A stretch of DNA of 64,000 bases from Notolepis coatsorum. Taxonomy: Eukaryota; Chordata; Actinopteri; Aulopiformes; Paralepididae. Under the pieces are notes generated by a model. The model ran no database searches and had not been told where the DNA came from. It saw nothing but the letters and a program-made list of their open reading frames with translations. Both the position numbers and the translations under genes were made by a program. The stretch spans positions 152,274,103 to 152,338,102 of the forward strand of contig OZ020585.1 of assembly GCA_963971535.1 (NCBI GenBank). The letters run 5' to 3'. Below are positions 1 to 11,155 of the stretch, piece by piece (positions within the stretch are counted from its first letter, which is position 1; every line of letters begins with the position of its first letter).

Positions 1-107
1 TAAACTATATCTTAAATTATGGCTATGTGTCTAATATGGCTGTCGCTTATCAATGACTTCGCGACAGCCATATTAGACACATCGCCATAATTTAAGATAT
101 AGTTTAT
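1..107. repeat. Fold-back (palindromic) MITE-like repeat
   Basis: Positions 1-46 and about 60-107 are near-perfect reverse complements separated by a loop of about 13 bases; one base differs (TATGTG against GATGTG). The transcript or single strand would form a long hairpin. The left edge is the window edge, so the unit may extend further and no target duplication can be checked. A related half-copy (GACACATAGCCATAATTTAA) lies at 47717-47736, which shows it is dispersed. Confidence 0.75.
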
Positions 108-626
108 GCATTCGCAAATATGAGAGCTCTGTCATTGAAGTGGGTGGTGGCAGTTACTAACAGTAGCGATTTTTATTGTTTTGTCATGACCAAACATAAT
201 CCCAACATAGATAGGAGGTGTACTGTATGCAGTGTTGGGAAAGTTCACTTTCTACATGAACTAGTTCAGTTCACAGTTAATTTTTTTTTAAACAAACTAG
301 TTCAGTTCATAGTTCATAATTCAAAATGTTGAACTAAAGTTCATGGTTTCAAAAAAGAACTAATTTATAGTTTATAGTTCTTTTTTCAATACGTTGCTGC
401 GAGCTATTATTTGTCAAAATTATTGCCACAACCCATATAGAACCACAGACAGCAATCAGAATACTGGCATTTCCATAACGCTTTGCTGCCGCCCATTCAG
501 TCCACACTAGTAGCAGCTGCAGCTTTCATCTCTACAGTATATTTTCAAAAACATGAGGAAAAACGTGCTGCTTGAATGGTCTTTATTAAGTATAATAATC
601 TAAATACTTAAAGTACCAAAAGTGAG

Positions 627-2034
627 CCCATAGACAGCTATTACCTTCTGTCCAGTGTGAGTGAAAATACTGAGTGAAGATCTGTCACCACTGGTTACAG
701 TTCAAATAAATTCAGTTCACCAAAAGTGAAAGTAGTCATATAACATTACATTACAGTAGCAAACATATAACATATAAACATGTGCCAACATAACTCTGTA
801 CTAACACAACACGAGGTAGGAACCAGGCTGAGGTATGAAACTAAGGTTGTACCTCAAAGTTCAACATTCAAAGTGCAAAACATTTAAACATTAATTCTAT
901 TTTCATTAAGTCAGTCGCATTCTTTTTTGTCCTGACTTGTTTGCCCAAAGAACAAAAAGTTCTATAACTTGGGTCATAACTTGGGTGCAATATTCAGCCC
1001 AATTGAATGAGGTAAAAAAGGTAAAAAATAAAATATAAAAACTTAAAGAGTCAGTCAGAGTCCAAGGCCCATAGACAGCTATTACCTTCTGTCCAGTGTG
1101 AGTGAAAATACTGAGTGAAGATCTGTCACCACTGGTTACAGTTCAAATAAATTCAGTTCACCAAAAGTGAAAGTAGTCATATAACATTACATTACAGTAG
1201 CAAACATATAACATATAAACATGTGCCAACATAACTCTGTACTAACACAACACGAGGTAGGAACCAGGCTGAGGTATGAAACTAAGGTTGTACCTCAAAG
1301 TTCAATATTCAAAGTGCAAAACATTTAAACATTAATTCTATTTTCATTAAGTCAGTCGCATTCTTTTTTGTCCTGACTTGTTTGCCCAAAGAACAAAAAG
1401 TTCTATAACTTGGGTCATAACTTGGGTGCAATATTCAGCCCAATTGAATGAGGTAAAAAAGGTAAAAAAAAAAATATAAAAACTTAAAGAGTCAGTCAGA
1501 GTCCAAGGCCCATAGACAGCTATTACCTTCTGTCCAGTGTGAGTGAAAATACTGAGTGAAGATCTGTCACCACTGGTTACAGTTCAAATAAATTCAGTTC
1601 ACCAAAAGTGAAAGTAGTCATATAACATTACATTACAGTAGCAAACATATAACATATAAACATGTGCCAACATAACTCTGTACTAACACAACACGAGGTA
1701 GGAACCAGGCTGAGGTATGAAACTAAGGTTGTACCTCAAAGTTCAATATTCAAAGTGCAAAACATTTAAACATTAATTCTATTTTCATTAAGTCAGTCGC
1801 ATTGTTTTTTTTCCTGACTTGTTTGCCCAAAGAACAAAAAGTTCTATAACATGGGTCATAACTTGGGTGCAATATTCAGCCCAATTGAATGAGGTAAAAA
1901 AGGTAAAAAATAAAATATAAAAACTTAAAGAGTCAGTCAGAGTCCAAGGCCCATAGACCGCTATTACCTTCTGTCCAGTGTGAGTGAAAATACTGAGTGA
2001 AGATCTGTCACCACTGGTTACAGTTCAAATAAAT
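627..2034. repeat. 441-bp tandem repeat, 3.2 copies
   Basis: The phrase CCCATAGACAGCTATTACC starts at 627, 1068, 1509 and (with one change) 1950, giving an exact 441-bp period. Three complete units and an 85-bp partial unit are present, with only a handful of differences between units (for example AACATTCAAA/AATATTCAAA near 864 and 1305, and a homopolymer change near 1468). The array sits inside the hAT element, on its 3' side relative to the transposase gene. No reading frame is conserved in it. Confidence 0.95.
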
Positions 2035-2120
2035 AACTAAAATAACTAAATCACAAAAAAATTATTTGTGAAAATAAAGAAAAAAGTGTCAAAGTGAGCT
2101 TTCTGTCCATCCTGAAAATG

Positions 2121-2237
<117 letters not shown>

Positions 2238-2580
2238 ATATGAATGAAGATTCTCTGGCACTGGTCAAAGTGGTCTGGTCTCTCCCTGGTGGATCTGCTG
2301 TTTCGGTCACAGTGGTCTAGTCACTCCTAGTGGATCTGCTGTTTCTTGCTTCCTGTAAAAACAAAAACAAGATATGTTCTGACTGTTATTTTTATGCAGC
2401 TCACCTCTGCACACCAATATACTCATCTCCATTGACAATACATTGTACTTCTATAGCCCAAAAAACTGGTCACAACAATAATATATATACCTTCAAATAT
2501 TTTTGTTGGCATTCAAGATCAGCTGCTTCTCAAAGTTGTCATCTCCCAGCCGGTTTCTCCTGGGCCTGAATTAGATGAAA

Positions 2581-2700
2581 GAAGAAAAAAGAAGAAAAAA
2601 GAAGAAGAAGAAGAAGAAGAAGAAGAAGAAGAAGAAGAAGAAGAAGAAGAAGAAGAAGAAGAAGAAGAAGAAGAAGAAGAAGAAGAAGAAGAAGAAGAAG
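2581..2700. repeat. (GAA)n microsatellite at LINE 3' end
   Basis: About 120 bases of GAA/AAG repeat. It abuts the 3' terminus of the L2-like LINE, and a second GAA array abuts the LINE's 5' end at 5109-5206. The LINE therefore appears to have landed inside one pre-existing GAA tract. Confidence 0.95.
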
Positions 2701-3077
2701 ATGAATGAATGAATGAATGAAAACTTTATTTAACAGATTGCAGAATGGGTACAATACAGTACGGCTCAATACATACAATTGTTAAGGGGATGCAGACCTG
2801 AGAAAGACGTTTGTCTTGTTTCCATCAGGGTCCCCCATTTTCAATTCATATAGACATATATGACATACATGACATACAGATAGTCAGTACTGCTACATCT
2901 ATACATTTATGACATACCAGATTTGCAAATACAGTACTTTTTGTGATACAGAAGGAGTCAGGAAAAGGGAGTATATACATTTGACGTAGAAACTGTACAT
3001 TGGAGGAGGTTGGGTGGGGGGGGGTTGGGTACATTGGGATATTGACAACCATACTGGGTAATTTACATTGGAGGTGG

Positions 3078-3114
<37 letters not shown>

Positions 3115-5108
3115 CTGTATAAACAAGTAACACTGTACATTGAGGGGGGGGGGGAGGAGACACTGTACAAACAAACACAATTGTACATTGAACTATTGAC
3201 AAAACCATACTAGGTAAATGACTGTACATTGGAGGGGGTTGGGTTAGGATATTTACAGGGGCCAGTGTTGAATTGCAGTCTCCCGTAGGTGTCCCTTGAG
3301 AGAGGTTTTGAAAGTGGGTAGTGATCCACATTCCTTTACAGCTTTGGGTAGGGCGTTCCACATTGATGTGGCATAATTGCGAAACGTGTTTAGTCCCTTA
3401 TTTGAGCCGAATCTGGGTTTAACATGATTTGTGGAGCTCCCTCTGGTGTTGTGATCGTGGTATTCACTGACCTTTGGGAAGTATTTTGACATGTACATGG
3501 GTACCTTGGTCGTGTAGTGTATCTTGTAGACCAGGCCCATTGCAAGTTGTTGTACTCTGTCGTCTACTCTAAGCCATCCTAGGTTGTCAAAGTGGGCAGG
3601 GGTGAGGTGGGTTCTAGGAGTAAGGTCAAGCAGTAGTCTGACCAGTTTGTTTTGAGATGTTTGTAATTTTGTTTTTAGCGCCTTTGAGGTGCTTTGGTAC
3701 CATGAGGTGCAAGCATAGTCGTAGTACCCCTGAATGAGTGCTCCTGCCAGAGTCTTCAGGGTGTTCTTGTTTACCAGAGAGGAGATCCGGTACAAGAATC
3801 GAGTTCGTTGGTTGACTTTTTTTATTACATTGGATGCCATTTTGTCACAGGAGAGATTAGCCTCTAGGATGGAACCCAGGTAGGTAATTTCATCTTTCCT
3901 TGTGACAATATTGTCACCCACTGTAACTGAGAAGCCGTCGGTCTTGCTGAGTTTGTTATTTGAACCGAAGAGAATGGACTCTGTTTTGCCCATGTGTAAT
4001 GATAGTTTGTTATCAGCGAGCCATATGCAGATTCTGCCTAGTTCCGAGCTGAGGGTTTTTTCAACCTGTAACTTGTTCTTGTCAGAGACCAGCAGGGCTG
4101 AGTCGTCCGCAAACAGGAACAAGTTGCAGTCACAAGCTGACGACATGTCATTTGCATAAATTAGGAACAGTAGCGGTCCTAGTATGCTTCCTTGTGGAAC
4201 ACCACAGCTCACTGTGAGGGGGGGGGATAGAGTACCGTTTACCTCCACCATCTGTTCCCTCCCCTCGAGGTAGGATTGCATCCAGCTCACTGATAGACTA
4301 TCAAAACCAATTGCTTTTAGCTTGTCAATCAGAATGGAGTGATTGACCGTGTCAAAGGCCTTTTGTAGGTCCAGCATGACCATGCCGCAGTATTTGCCTG
4401 CGTCCACCTCTTGTTTGATGTGGTCATTCAAATAGAGAAGGCATGTGTCAGTGGAGTGGGATGTTCTGAAGCCAGATTGGAATTCGTAGATTAGATTTTT
4501 TTCCGCTAGGTACTTTTCGACCTGTTCGTAGACTATTTTTTCCATGACTTTCGAGATGGAGGTGAGAATAGAAACAGGGCGGTAGTTGCCTGGGTCTAAT
4601 TTGCTGCCCTTTTTGTGCAGAGGGGTCACCCTCGCAATTTTGAAGTCCTTGGGGATGTGTCCCTGTTTTATGGAGAGGTTTATTATGTGTGTGATGATTG
4701 GTGTGATGGCGGCTGCTGAGTCTCTGAGGAATTTGGAGGGGATGTTGTCATGGCCAGTGGCCTTGTTAGGTTGGAGGGCGCTCAGTTTATTGAGTACCTC
4801 ATCTGTTGTTACCATTTCCAGCTTGAAGTCGTCCTTGCGGACCCCTAGGTTTTTGTAGTAAGCTACTATGTGTTCTACCCCATAAAGCCCTGAGTGGGAG
4901 GGTAGTTTGTTTACCAGTGTTGTGGCTATGTTTGTGAAGAAAATGTTTAAGTAATTGGCTACATCCAGCTTGTCTGTGATGAGCGTGTTGTCCGTTTTTA
5001 TGTTTATGTTTGAGAATCTGGTTTTAAGTTTTTTACTGCATCCTAGTTGATTATTGAGTAATTTCCAAAGTTCACGTGGTTTGTTTTTGTTTTCCTCAGT
5101 TTTGTCAT
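2701..5108 (-). mobile_element. L2/CR1-type LINE, 5'-truncated
   Basis: On the minus strand the unit runs from a partial reverse-transcriptase ORF (5108 to 3253) through a ~550-bp 3' UTR to a short (TTCA)n tail at 2701-2720. A short simple-repeat tail in place of poly(A) is typical of L2/CR1-like LINEs. The endonuclease-coding half is absent, consistent with 5' truncation during target-primed reverse transcription. The same 3' UTR sequence recurs at 18303-18430, 21282-21445, 33951-34096, 57425-57571 and 59356-59494, so the family is dispersed here. G-runs at about 3079-3110 and 3145-3153 lie in the UTR. Confidence 0.85.
3253..5108 (-). CDS. LINE reverse transcriptase, partial (no endonuclease)
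   Basis: An uninterrupted frame of about 618 codons encodes the linker and reverse-transcriptase domain of a non-LTR retrotransposon. Visible motifs in order are an early PRELWKLLN segment, a fingers segment (LQPNKATGHDNIPSKFL), VTPLHKKG and NYRPVSILTSISKVMEKI, QSGFR, the first catalytic aspartate in DLQKAFDTVNH, GVPQGSILGP, the FADD catalytic box (about 4107-4118), and a C-terminal region ending at the stop at 3253. The frame stays open upstream to 5277, but that part is only poly-Phe from the GAA tract and is not LINE sequence. There is no start codon of its own and no APE-type endonuclease domain, so it is a 5'-truncated copy. The intact frame suggests a fairly young insertion. Confidence 0.88.
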
Positions 5109-5206
5109 TGAAGAAGAAGAAGAAGAAGAAGAAGAAGAAGAAGAAGAAGAAGAAGAAGAAGAAGAAGAAGAAGAAGAAGAAGAAGAAGAAGAAGAAGAGA
5201 AGGCAT
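5109..5206. repeat. (GAA)n microsatellite at LINE 5' junction
   Basis: About 98 bases of AAG/GAA repeat at the 5' junction of the L2-like LINE. It matches the tract at 2581-2700 and probably is the other half of the target site. Confidence 0.95.
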
Positions 5207-5330
5207 TTTAACATCATGATTATTGTGGCAAACATTGTAACAGTAATCTGTATTAAAGGAATTGTGTACTGAGGCAAATGGCAATTACTGAAATAATTAG
5301 ATTAGGAATATAATCACAGCTCATCCCTAC

Positions 5331-6988
5331 CTGAATATTTGACCACCGATGCTGAAGAGCCTCTCTACTGGAGCGCTTGAGGGCAGTGCTGTGTTGTGTT
5401 TTATGAACAGCCTTTTGAGTTTTGGAAACGGCATGTACTCATCAAACCCATCTGTGGTTGGGGCGTCCAAATAAGTGTCCACTTCAGATTTTTGAGGAAC
5501 CTGAGGGTTTCTGTTAAATCTGAAGAATGAAGCTGCAGGATCTTTCTTCTTACTTTCGCCACTAGACTGGGTTTGACCTGAGTCTCTTGCATCCGAGTCA
5601 TCAGAGTTGGTTTGCAATTCTCTTTTCAGCATCAATCTGTACTGCACATGTTTCTCCTCATCTTGGACCCAGTCAAGCTTGAATCTTGGCACCAGCATAG
5701 CGGACAGTATGTGCTCCCTCTTCTCCAGAAGACCTGCCAGCCTTGTGCTCAGTGACTGCAAGATGCTCTTTATGAGGGGACGGCATGTAATGAGACCCCC
5801 TGCAGCAGTGGGTTTTGTGCTCTCATCCAACAGGTCATTCATATGACATTGCAGTTGCACAATGGTTGGAGCCAGGTACCCAAGAAAGATGTTCTTCTCT
5901 GCTTGGAGGATGTTTAGTGCAAGTGCCAAAGGCCTCATCACATCCACAAACTTGTGTATGAAGTTGACTTCATCTGGCGAGAATCGACGAAAGCCAAACT
6001 CATCACTCACATCGTGCAGGAGCAGCTTGTCATGTATGGGAGTGGCATCATTTGCAGAGGTGACCTCATCCACATTCATTTCTGCCTTGGTAGTTAGTGT
6101 TGCAATGCGAGACAGTCGCTCCATGGAAAGAAATACAGAGTTCCATCTTGTATCATTTGGTGCAACAAAGCTAATCCCAAGCTTTTCCTCCACACTATCA
6201 GAAGCCTTTGAACTCCGCTTAACCTTGTTCCACAGAGCAGATGCTTTTGCAAAAACAGCCCTCGACATTGCTTTGTAGGATTTTTCAGTTATCTTTTCTG
6301 TATCCTTGGCCACTAGATTCAAGGTGTGAGCCATGCACCTTCTGTGAGGGGGGAGAGAGGGATGATCCAAATCTGAGAGAGGCTCAGGCTCCATCTGGTC
6401 ATCTTCATCTGAGCTCTCACTGGCGGCAGCAAAGGCTGAATCTGGTTCATTGGCATCTTCACTTTCAGCTTCATCAAAGTTGACCACTGTCTCTGGCTCT
6501 TTGGCATCAATAGCCATGTCCATCCCAAAACAGTTGAATGCCTTGACAAAGTTTGAAGCGTTGTCTGTTACTGTACACACAATCTTGTTCTGGATCTTGA
6601 ATTCCTTGTTCACATCTGACAATACTTTTGCCAATACATTGTGTGTATGTGATCCTTTAATCCGCCGGCATGCCAGTACTGCAGAGTGTCTCTCAGAAAC
6701 ATGAGTTTTGTTTAGCCAGTGTATTGTGATGCCTATAAATGACTTATTGACAGCTGTCCAGCAATCTGCTGTTGTGCACACAGTATCGACGTCAGATAGT
6801 ACAGATTTAAGTTCACATATGTTTTCTTGAAATTGCTTGTTTAGCAGTGTCTGTACTCTTTTTCTTGATGGCACCTTTTTGGATGGCTGCAACCCTTTAA
6901 TTAGGTTTATGAAAGCTGGCCTTTCCACTTTACTCAAAGGCTGCAGGTCTCCAGTGATGTACTGCAAAACCAGGTTGTCTAGCTGCGG
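5331..6988 (-). pseudogene. hAT transposase, main catalytic exon
   Basis: This exon of about 550 codons encodes the body of a BED/hAT transposase. It starts after a splice acceptor (CTCTCTCCCAG, AG at 6989-6990) and ends at a GT donor (CAG/GTAGGG at 5331/5330). Visible features are the RNase H-like start ([13 protein letters not shown]), the second strand ([15 protein letters not shown]), an acidic insertion, [12 protein letters not shown], the NDTRWNSVF motif (around 6140-6160), and the C-terminal dimerisation motif [16 protein letters not shown] (5334-5381). The last few tens of residues of the family should lie in a further exon, which I cannot find; the LINE and tandem array occupy that side. 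The enzyme would cut at the CAGTG termini. It is non-functional because of the missing end and the break in exon 1. Confidence 0.87.
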
Positions 6989-7090
6989 CTGGGAGAGAGT
7001 GAAAACAGGGCCGCTCCTGTACGATGTTATGGGATTTGGGTGGTAGAGGATCTGTTTTGGCTCTCTTTTTTATTCGCCACTCGCACATAC

Positions 7091-7309
7091 CTTGAAAGGC
7101 TAGTCGTGTGCTTACTCTCAATGTGCCGCTTGAGGTTCGCTGTCGACGTCGTCGATGTGCGGACTTGTTTTTTTAAACCGGGCGGACACAGTTTACACGC
7201 AACCGTCTGCGTCAGTACTGACTTTGACATAAAACTCTTTTAAATGCTCATATGCCGTAGAGTCTGACTCTGAGCGAGTGGTGCTACAGCTGCTCTCTGC
7301 TCCGTCCAT
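7091..7309 (-). pseudogene. hAT transposase N-terminal exon with BED zinc finger
   Basis: This is the first coding exon of the same hAT transposase. ATG at 7309 opens [27 protein letters not shown]; the BED-finger cysteines and histidines (CKLCPPG, then [10 protein letters not shown]) follow in a different frame. One base has therefore been gained or lost near 7195-7205, between DADGC and CKLC. The exon ends at a good donor (CTTTCAAG/GTATGT, last base 7091), and a 102-base intron separates it from the main exon. A start at 7230 (MSKSVL) would stay in the zinc-finger frame but lose the N-terminus. The BED finger would bind transposon ends. Confidence 0.78.
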
Positions 7310-7676
7310 GATAGGAATGCTCACCGGTTCCACATTATTTGTTGTGATGACGTATATTTTTGTGCGACAGCCAGGCGTGTTGCCAGATTCGGTGCGTTTC
7401 CGCATTATTATGTAGCCCGTTTACAGTGTGTTCTAACATGGTTTTCGGCTGAAAAACATATGAAATCTGGCACACCTTTTAACGCCGTTATAATACAAAT
7501 ATTGCTGAGAAAGAAAGCACGTTTGAACGCCGTTATACAGCGCTGAGAATGAACGCGTTCTCAATTGCGTTCATTTAGCGGATATGCAGTACGTTCAGTT
7601 CTCGTTCGCCCAAAATACGAACGCGTTCACGAACGATCGTTCATTGAACGTGTTCAGGTACATCACTGACTGTATG

Positions 7677-7884
7677 TCAAATATCGGTCATGTGGTGGAA
7701 GAGTTTAGTACAGTCACACAACAGAACACCAGTGTTTCTAGTAGATATGTTTATTAATATAAATAAACACCTGTCTGAACTGGTTCGACCAGCGCGTTGG
7801 TTCGACCAGCGCTTCTGCCGCGTCTCTCAGCGGAAAAGGGCGTGTGCTAGGGCGGTCACGTGGCCGTGTGGCCAATCAGAGAAA
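7677..7884. other. Short unexplained stretch between hAT and RTE-like LINE
   Basis: No gene seen. Near 7785-7815 GGTTCGACCAGCGC is repeated directly. GGCCAATCAGAGAAACGCTG at 7863-7882 recurs at 51966-51985 inside the minisatellite-bearing insert, so this may be the edge of a related repeat. Confidence 0.5.
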
Positions 7885-8890
7885 CGCTGAACGAAAAGCT
7901 GAACACAATAGTCGCACAAGAGCTGCAAAAGTAAAAGCACAACAAGACTACACCACGGCAGACAAGCGGGTAAAAAGGAGCATCAAGAACGACAAAAAAC
8001 AATTCATCAACAACCTGGCAACTCAAGCAGAAGAAGCAGCAGCTCAACACAACATGAAGGAACTCTACGACATCACAAGGAAACTGGCTAATAAACGCAA
8101 AACTCCGGACAGACCAATATTAGACAAAGAAGGAAAAACACTCACAAAGCAAGAGGCTCAGCTGAAGAGATGGGCAGAACATTTCAGAGACATACTGAAC
8201 AGACCCAAACCGACAGCGCTAGCCAACATCCATCCAGCGGTACACTCCCTACCGGTCAACACCAACAAGCCCAATAAACAAGAAATAAAAAAGGCCATTC
8301 AAAAACTGAAAAACAATAAAGCACCAGGACCTGACGGAATACCCCCAGAGGCCATAAAAGCAGACCCAGAAATGGCAACAACACTACTCCACAAACTCTT
8401 TGGACAGATCTGGGATGAAGAAAAGGTGCCAAGCGACTGGGCAGAGGGATACCTGGTGAAGCTCCCCAAAAAAGGCAACCTGAAGGACTGTAACAACTAC
8501 AGGGGCATCATGCTCACATCTGTGCCAGGGAAGATTTTGAGCAGGATCATCCTGGAAAGACTGTCCAAAGAAGTGGACAAAGAATTCCGAGAAGAACAAG
8601 CAGGTTTCCGACAGGACAGATGATGTACAGATCACATTGCCACCCTCCGCATTATCATAGAACAGACCCTGGAATGGAACACATCTCTCCAGCCTTAACC
8701 TGGAACCCACAGGGGAAGAGAAAGCCAGGAAGACCCAGAAACAGCTGGAGAAGGTCTGTCGAGGCGGATCTCAAGGAAGAAAGAACATCATGGAAGGAAG
8801 CAGAGAAAATCGCCCAACACCGAACCAGCTGGAGAGATTTCATGAATGACCTATGCTCCCCAAGAGGAAAAGGGTTTAAGTCAAGTAAGT
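7885..8890 (+). pseudogene. RTE-like reverse transcriptase, catalytic core deleted
   Basis: The frame reads from a basic linker (KRVKRSIKNDKKQFINNLA) into the fingers of a LINE reverse transcriptase: NKAPGPDGIPPEAIK, VKLPKKGNLKDCNNYRGI, EEQAGFRQDR, with a stop at 8621-8623. A one-base shift there continues the family sequence (CTDHIATLRIIIEQTLEWN). Around 8690 it jumps to the C-terminal part (KRKPGRPRNSWRRSVEADL, then SWRDFMNDLCSPRGKG), ending at 8890. About 350-400 residues of palm and thumb, with the AFDS and FxDD motifs, are missing. The assignment to RTE rather than another clade is from motif style only. Confidence 0.72.
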
Positions 8891-8898
8891 AAGTAAGT
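7885..8898 (+). mobile_element. RTE-like LINE remnant with internal deletion
   Basis: This plus-strand non-LTR retrotransposon fragment ends in a short TAAG/AGTA simple-repeat tail (8881-8898), as RTE-like LINEs do. It keeps the start of the reverse transcriptase and the extreme C-terminus but has lost everything between them, including the catalytic aspartate box. The upstream junction near 7885 is not sharply defined. Confidence 0.72.
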
Positions 8899-9114
8899 CC
8901 TCACACTTCCAGGGAAAACCACCCCTGGCCCCACACACACACACGCGTTCCTAACGCAATACACAGCAATCTTTTAAAAACCACAGTGTCTGGAACTCCT
9001 GTTTTCGCTCCGCAGCACATGGCTGGCTGATATTTCGGAGCTCAGCAACCGGACCACATTATCCCTGAATACGTTTAATTTTTTATACCATTTGTTTTTC
9101 CAGAAGTTGGAATT

Positions 9115-9702
9115 ATGTCTAAACAAACGCAGAGCAAGCTGGGATCCGTGACCGAGTTGGATAAGGATATCATCAGGGCGATATTCCGGGAAGAAATGGA
9201 TGCTATCTTGGCTAAACTAGCGGGCAGGGTGGATGCATTGCAGAAGGAGGTGGCTGGAATAGGCACTCGTTTAACCGTGGCGGAGGAAGATATGTCCGCG
9301 GTCATGCAGGCGGCTGAAACCAACGTCGCGGGAATACTAAACTTGGAGGACAGGCTACGTGATTGTGAGATAAAGGCGGCAGACCTGGAGGACCGTGGCA
9401 GGAGATGCAATGTGAGAATTTATGGACTGCCTGATGAAACGGAGGATGACGACCCGATTGGGTTCCTTGTGGAAATGGTCCCAACATGGTTTCCAAAGAT
9501 AGCTCGGCCTGAGATTGAAAGAGCGCATAGGATCTTTAGGCCCGATACCCAGGCGAAGGGCGGACGTGCAATCCCCCGCACATACATTTTCTGCTGCCTG
9601 AGATTCCAGAAGAGACAGCATATACTGAGAGAGGCAAGACTGAAACCTCCGGTTGTGAATGGATGTACATTGAGATTCACGCGTGGCCTGCTAACATGCT
9701 AG
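9115..9702 (+). CDS. L1-type ORF1p fragment (coiled coil + RRM-like)
   Basis: 195 codons beginning MSKQTQSKLGS. Residues ~15-95 are a heptad-rich coiled coil (EMDAILAKLAGRVDALQKEV and onward), expected to trimerise. From about residue 98 the RRM-like L1 ORF1 core is recognisable (RRCNVRIYGLPDETEDDDP, then IERAHRI). L1 ORF1p binds the LINE RNA as a chaperone in the RNP. The frame ends early at TLRFTRGLLTC*, where family members usually continue through a C-terminal domain of some tens of residues, so this copy is truncated. The ATG at 9115 is the natural start. Confidence 0.82.
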   Translation: MSKQTQSKLGSVTELDKDIIRAIFREEMDAILAKLAGRVDALQKEVAGIGTRLTVAEEDMSAVMQAAETNVAGILNLEDRLRDCEIKAADLEDRGRRCNVRIYGLPDETEDDDPIGFLVEMVPTWFPKIARPEIERAHRIFRPDTQAKGGRAIPRTYIFCCLRFQKRQHILREARLKPPVVNGCTLRFTRGLLTC

Positions 9703-9961
9703 CTATCCAGGCTGGCATCCCTATAGGAGCAATGATGATTCCACGTGTGGGCGGCTAGCATACAAGCTAACCAAGCTACCGTCCTAACTGCACGAGTGCT
9801 TTTAGCACACCGGCTAGCTAGCCAGCCCAGCATTTTGGTATTCACTTTCGATCGCTGCTTATTCAATCTTCAAGACGATAATACCTGACTTCTCTATACG
9901 GTACTGTTTCAATCACGAACATGATTACGGACTAATTGAATGTAATTCAGACGCCCTATAC

Positions 9962-11155
9962 CAGTGGCGGCCGGTGTGAACTACATTTGGGTGGGCGCGG
10001 GGGGGGGTGAAGGGGGGGGGGGGGCAAGCGGACAGCTGACCAAGCGAATACTGACTCGACATAACGTTACCCCGTTTCCAATGTTAAGTCGAGTTCATTC
10101 ATACTACACTAGTACACGTATGATCAATCCAATAATGAACACATATATATATCTTGTCATTTTAAACAAGTTACCATTAATTCATTCATCCATTATGCGT
10201 CACCCGCGGCAAAATTAAATGTTATAATTCAACAACAACACGCTGTGTTGAGAGAGAGAGAGAGCGAGAGAGAGAGCGAGAGAGAGAGAGAGTGAGAGAG
10301 AGAGAGAGACCGCATTAACTCACTTTGTTTAGTTGAAACGTGGTCCAGGAGGGCTTGATAAAGTGTATATTTCCACTGTCCCACAGTCCCAGACTGTTGA
10401 TGTATATCCACTGTCCAGACTGCATCCAGCTAGCCAAATAGCTTTTTGTTAGCCAAGTTAGTTAGGCACCACAACACAAGTACTGTGATGAGCTGTGTCT
10501 TTGCCCATTTCCGCGTCGAACAGCCTGCAAACTACCTGGCGTTCTATCGCCCTGCTCTAAGACAAACTCTAACCTTAACCAACTTTGAAAGAGTGCCTAA
10601 GCTTAACCGTCGAAAGAACTTGCCGTCATGCTCTAAGACAAACTCTAACCTTAACCAACTTCGAAGAGTAACTAAGCCTAACCAGTGTAGAAACTAACGT
10701 CGGCCAATCAGAGAGCGTCTCCGAAAAATGGGGCTACGGAAAGTATAGACGCTGCTTGCTTAGATGATATAGATCGCTTGAAAACGTGCCCGGCTTCCAT
10801 CATATTTCAACGCACAGTGCATTACGTGCGTTGACCTATTTGATTGGCTGCGAGGATACAGCGATGAAACCAGTGCACGCCCTGCCGTGCGCGATATGTC
10901 TCGCCCCGGCCTGAGAGGTAGTTACTAGTGACTTCCTGTGAATGAAAAACTATTATTTATATTTGATATATTAACGTTATATTGTGCATTGGAAACACAA
11001 ACATACTTAAAATTAGTAAATATTATTCATTTTAAACATGTTTATTTTATTTCTAGGGCTCTAAAAAAAATATAATAATAATAATTTTCTTCTTCTTCTC
11101 TCTTTTAACCAGGGAGGGCGGCGCTCTAGCGCCCACTATGGACGAACCGCCACTG
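9962..11155. mobile_element. Non-autonomous hAT (CAGTGGCGG family), copy 1
   Basis: Ends are CAGTGGCGGCCGG on the left and, read inverted, CAGTGGCGGTTCG on the right, with a perfect 8-bp TSD CCCTATAC at 9954-9961 and 11156-11163. The interior has no transposase. It holds a (GA)n tract, GTTTAGTTGAAACG, and a partly duplicated segment with CTAACCTTAACCAACTT (10567 and 10645). The same interior recurs in 58898-60698 and in 50770-52480. It splits the ORF1-ORF2 spacer of LINE copy 1, so it is younger than that LINE. Confidence 0.92.
10250..10309. repeat. (GA)n microsatellite
   Basis: An interrupted GA tract of about 60 bases inside the CAGTGGCGG-family hAT. An equivalent tract is present in the sister copy at 59776-59834. 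Confidence 0.92.

Noticed and set aside
541-600. Missing last exon of the 230-7668 hAT transposase near its left end
   Set aside because: A short FLMFLK-like stretch on the minus strand is too weak, and no acceptor or continuous frame supports it.
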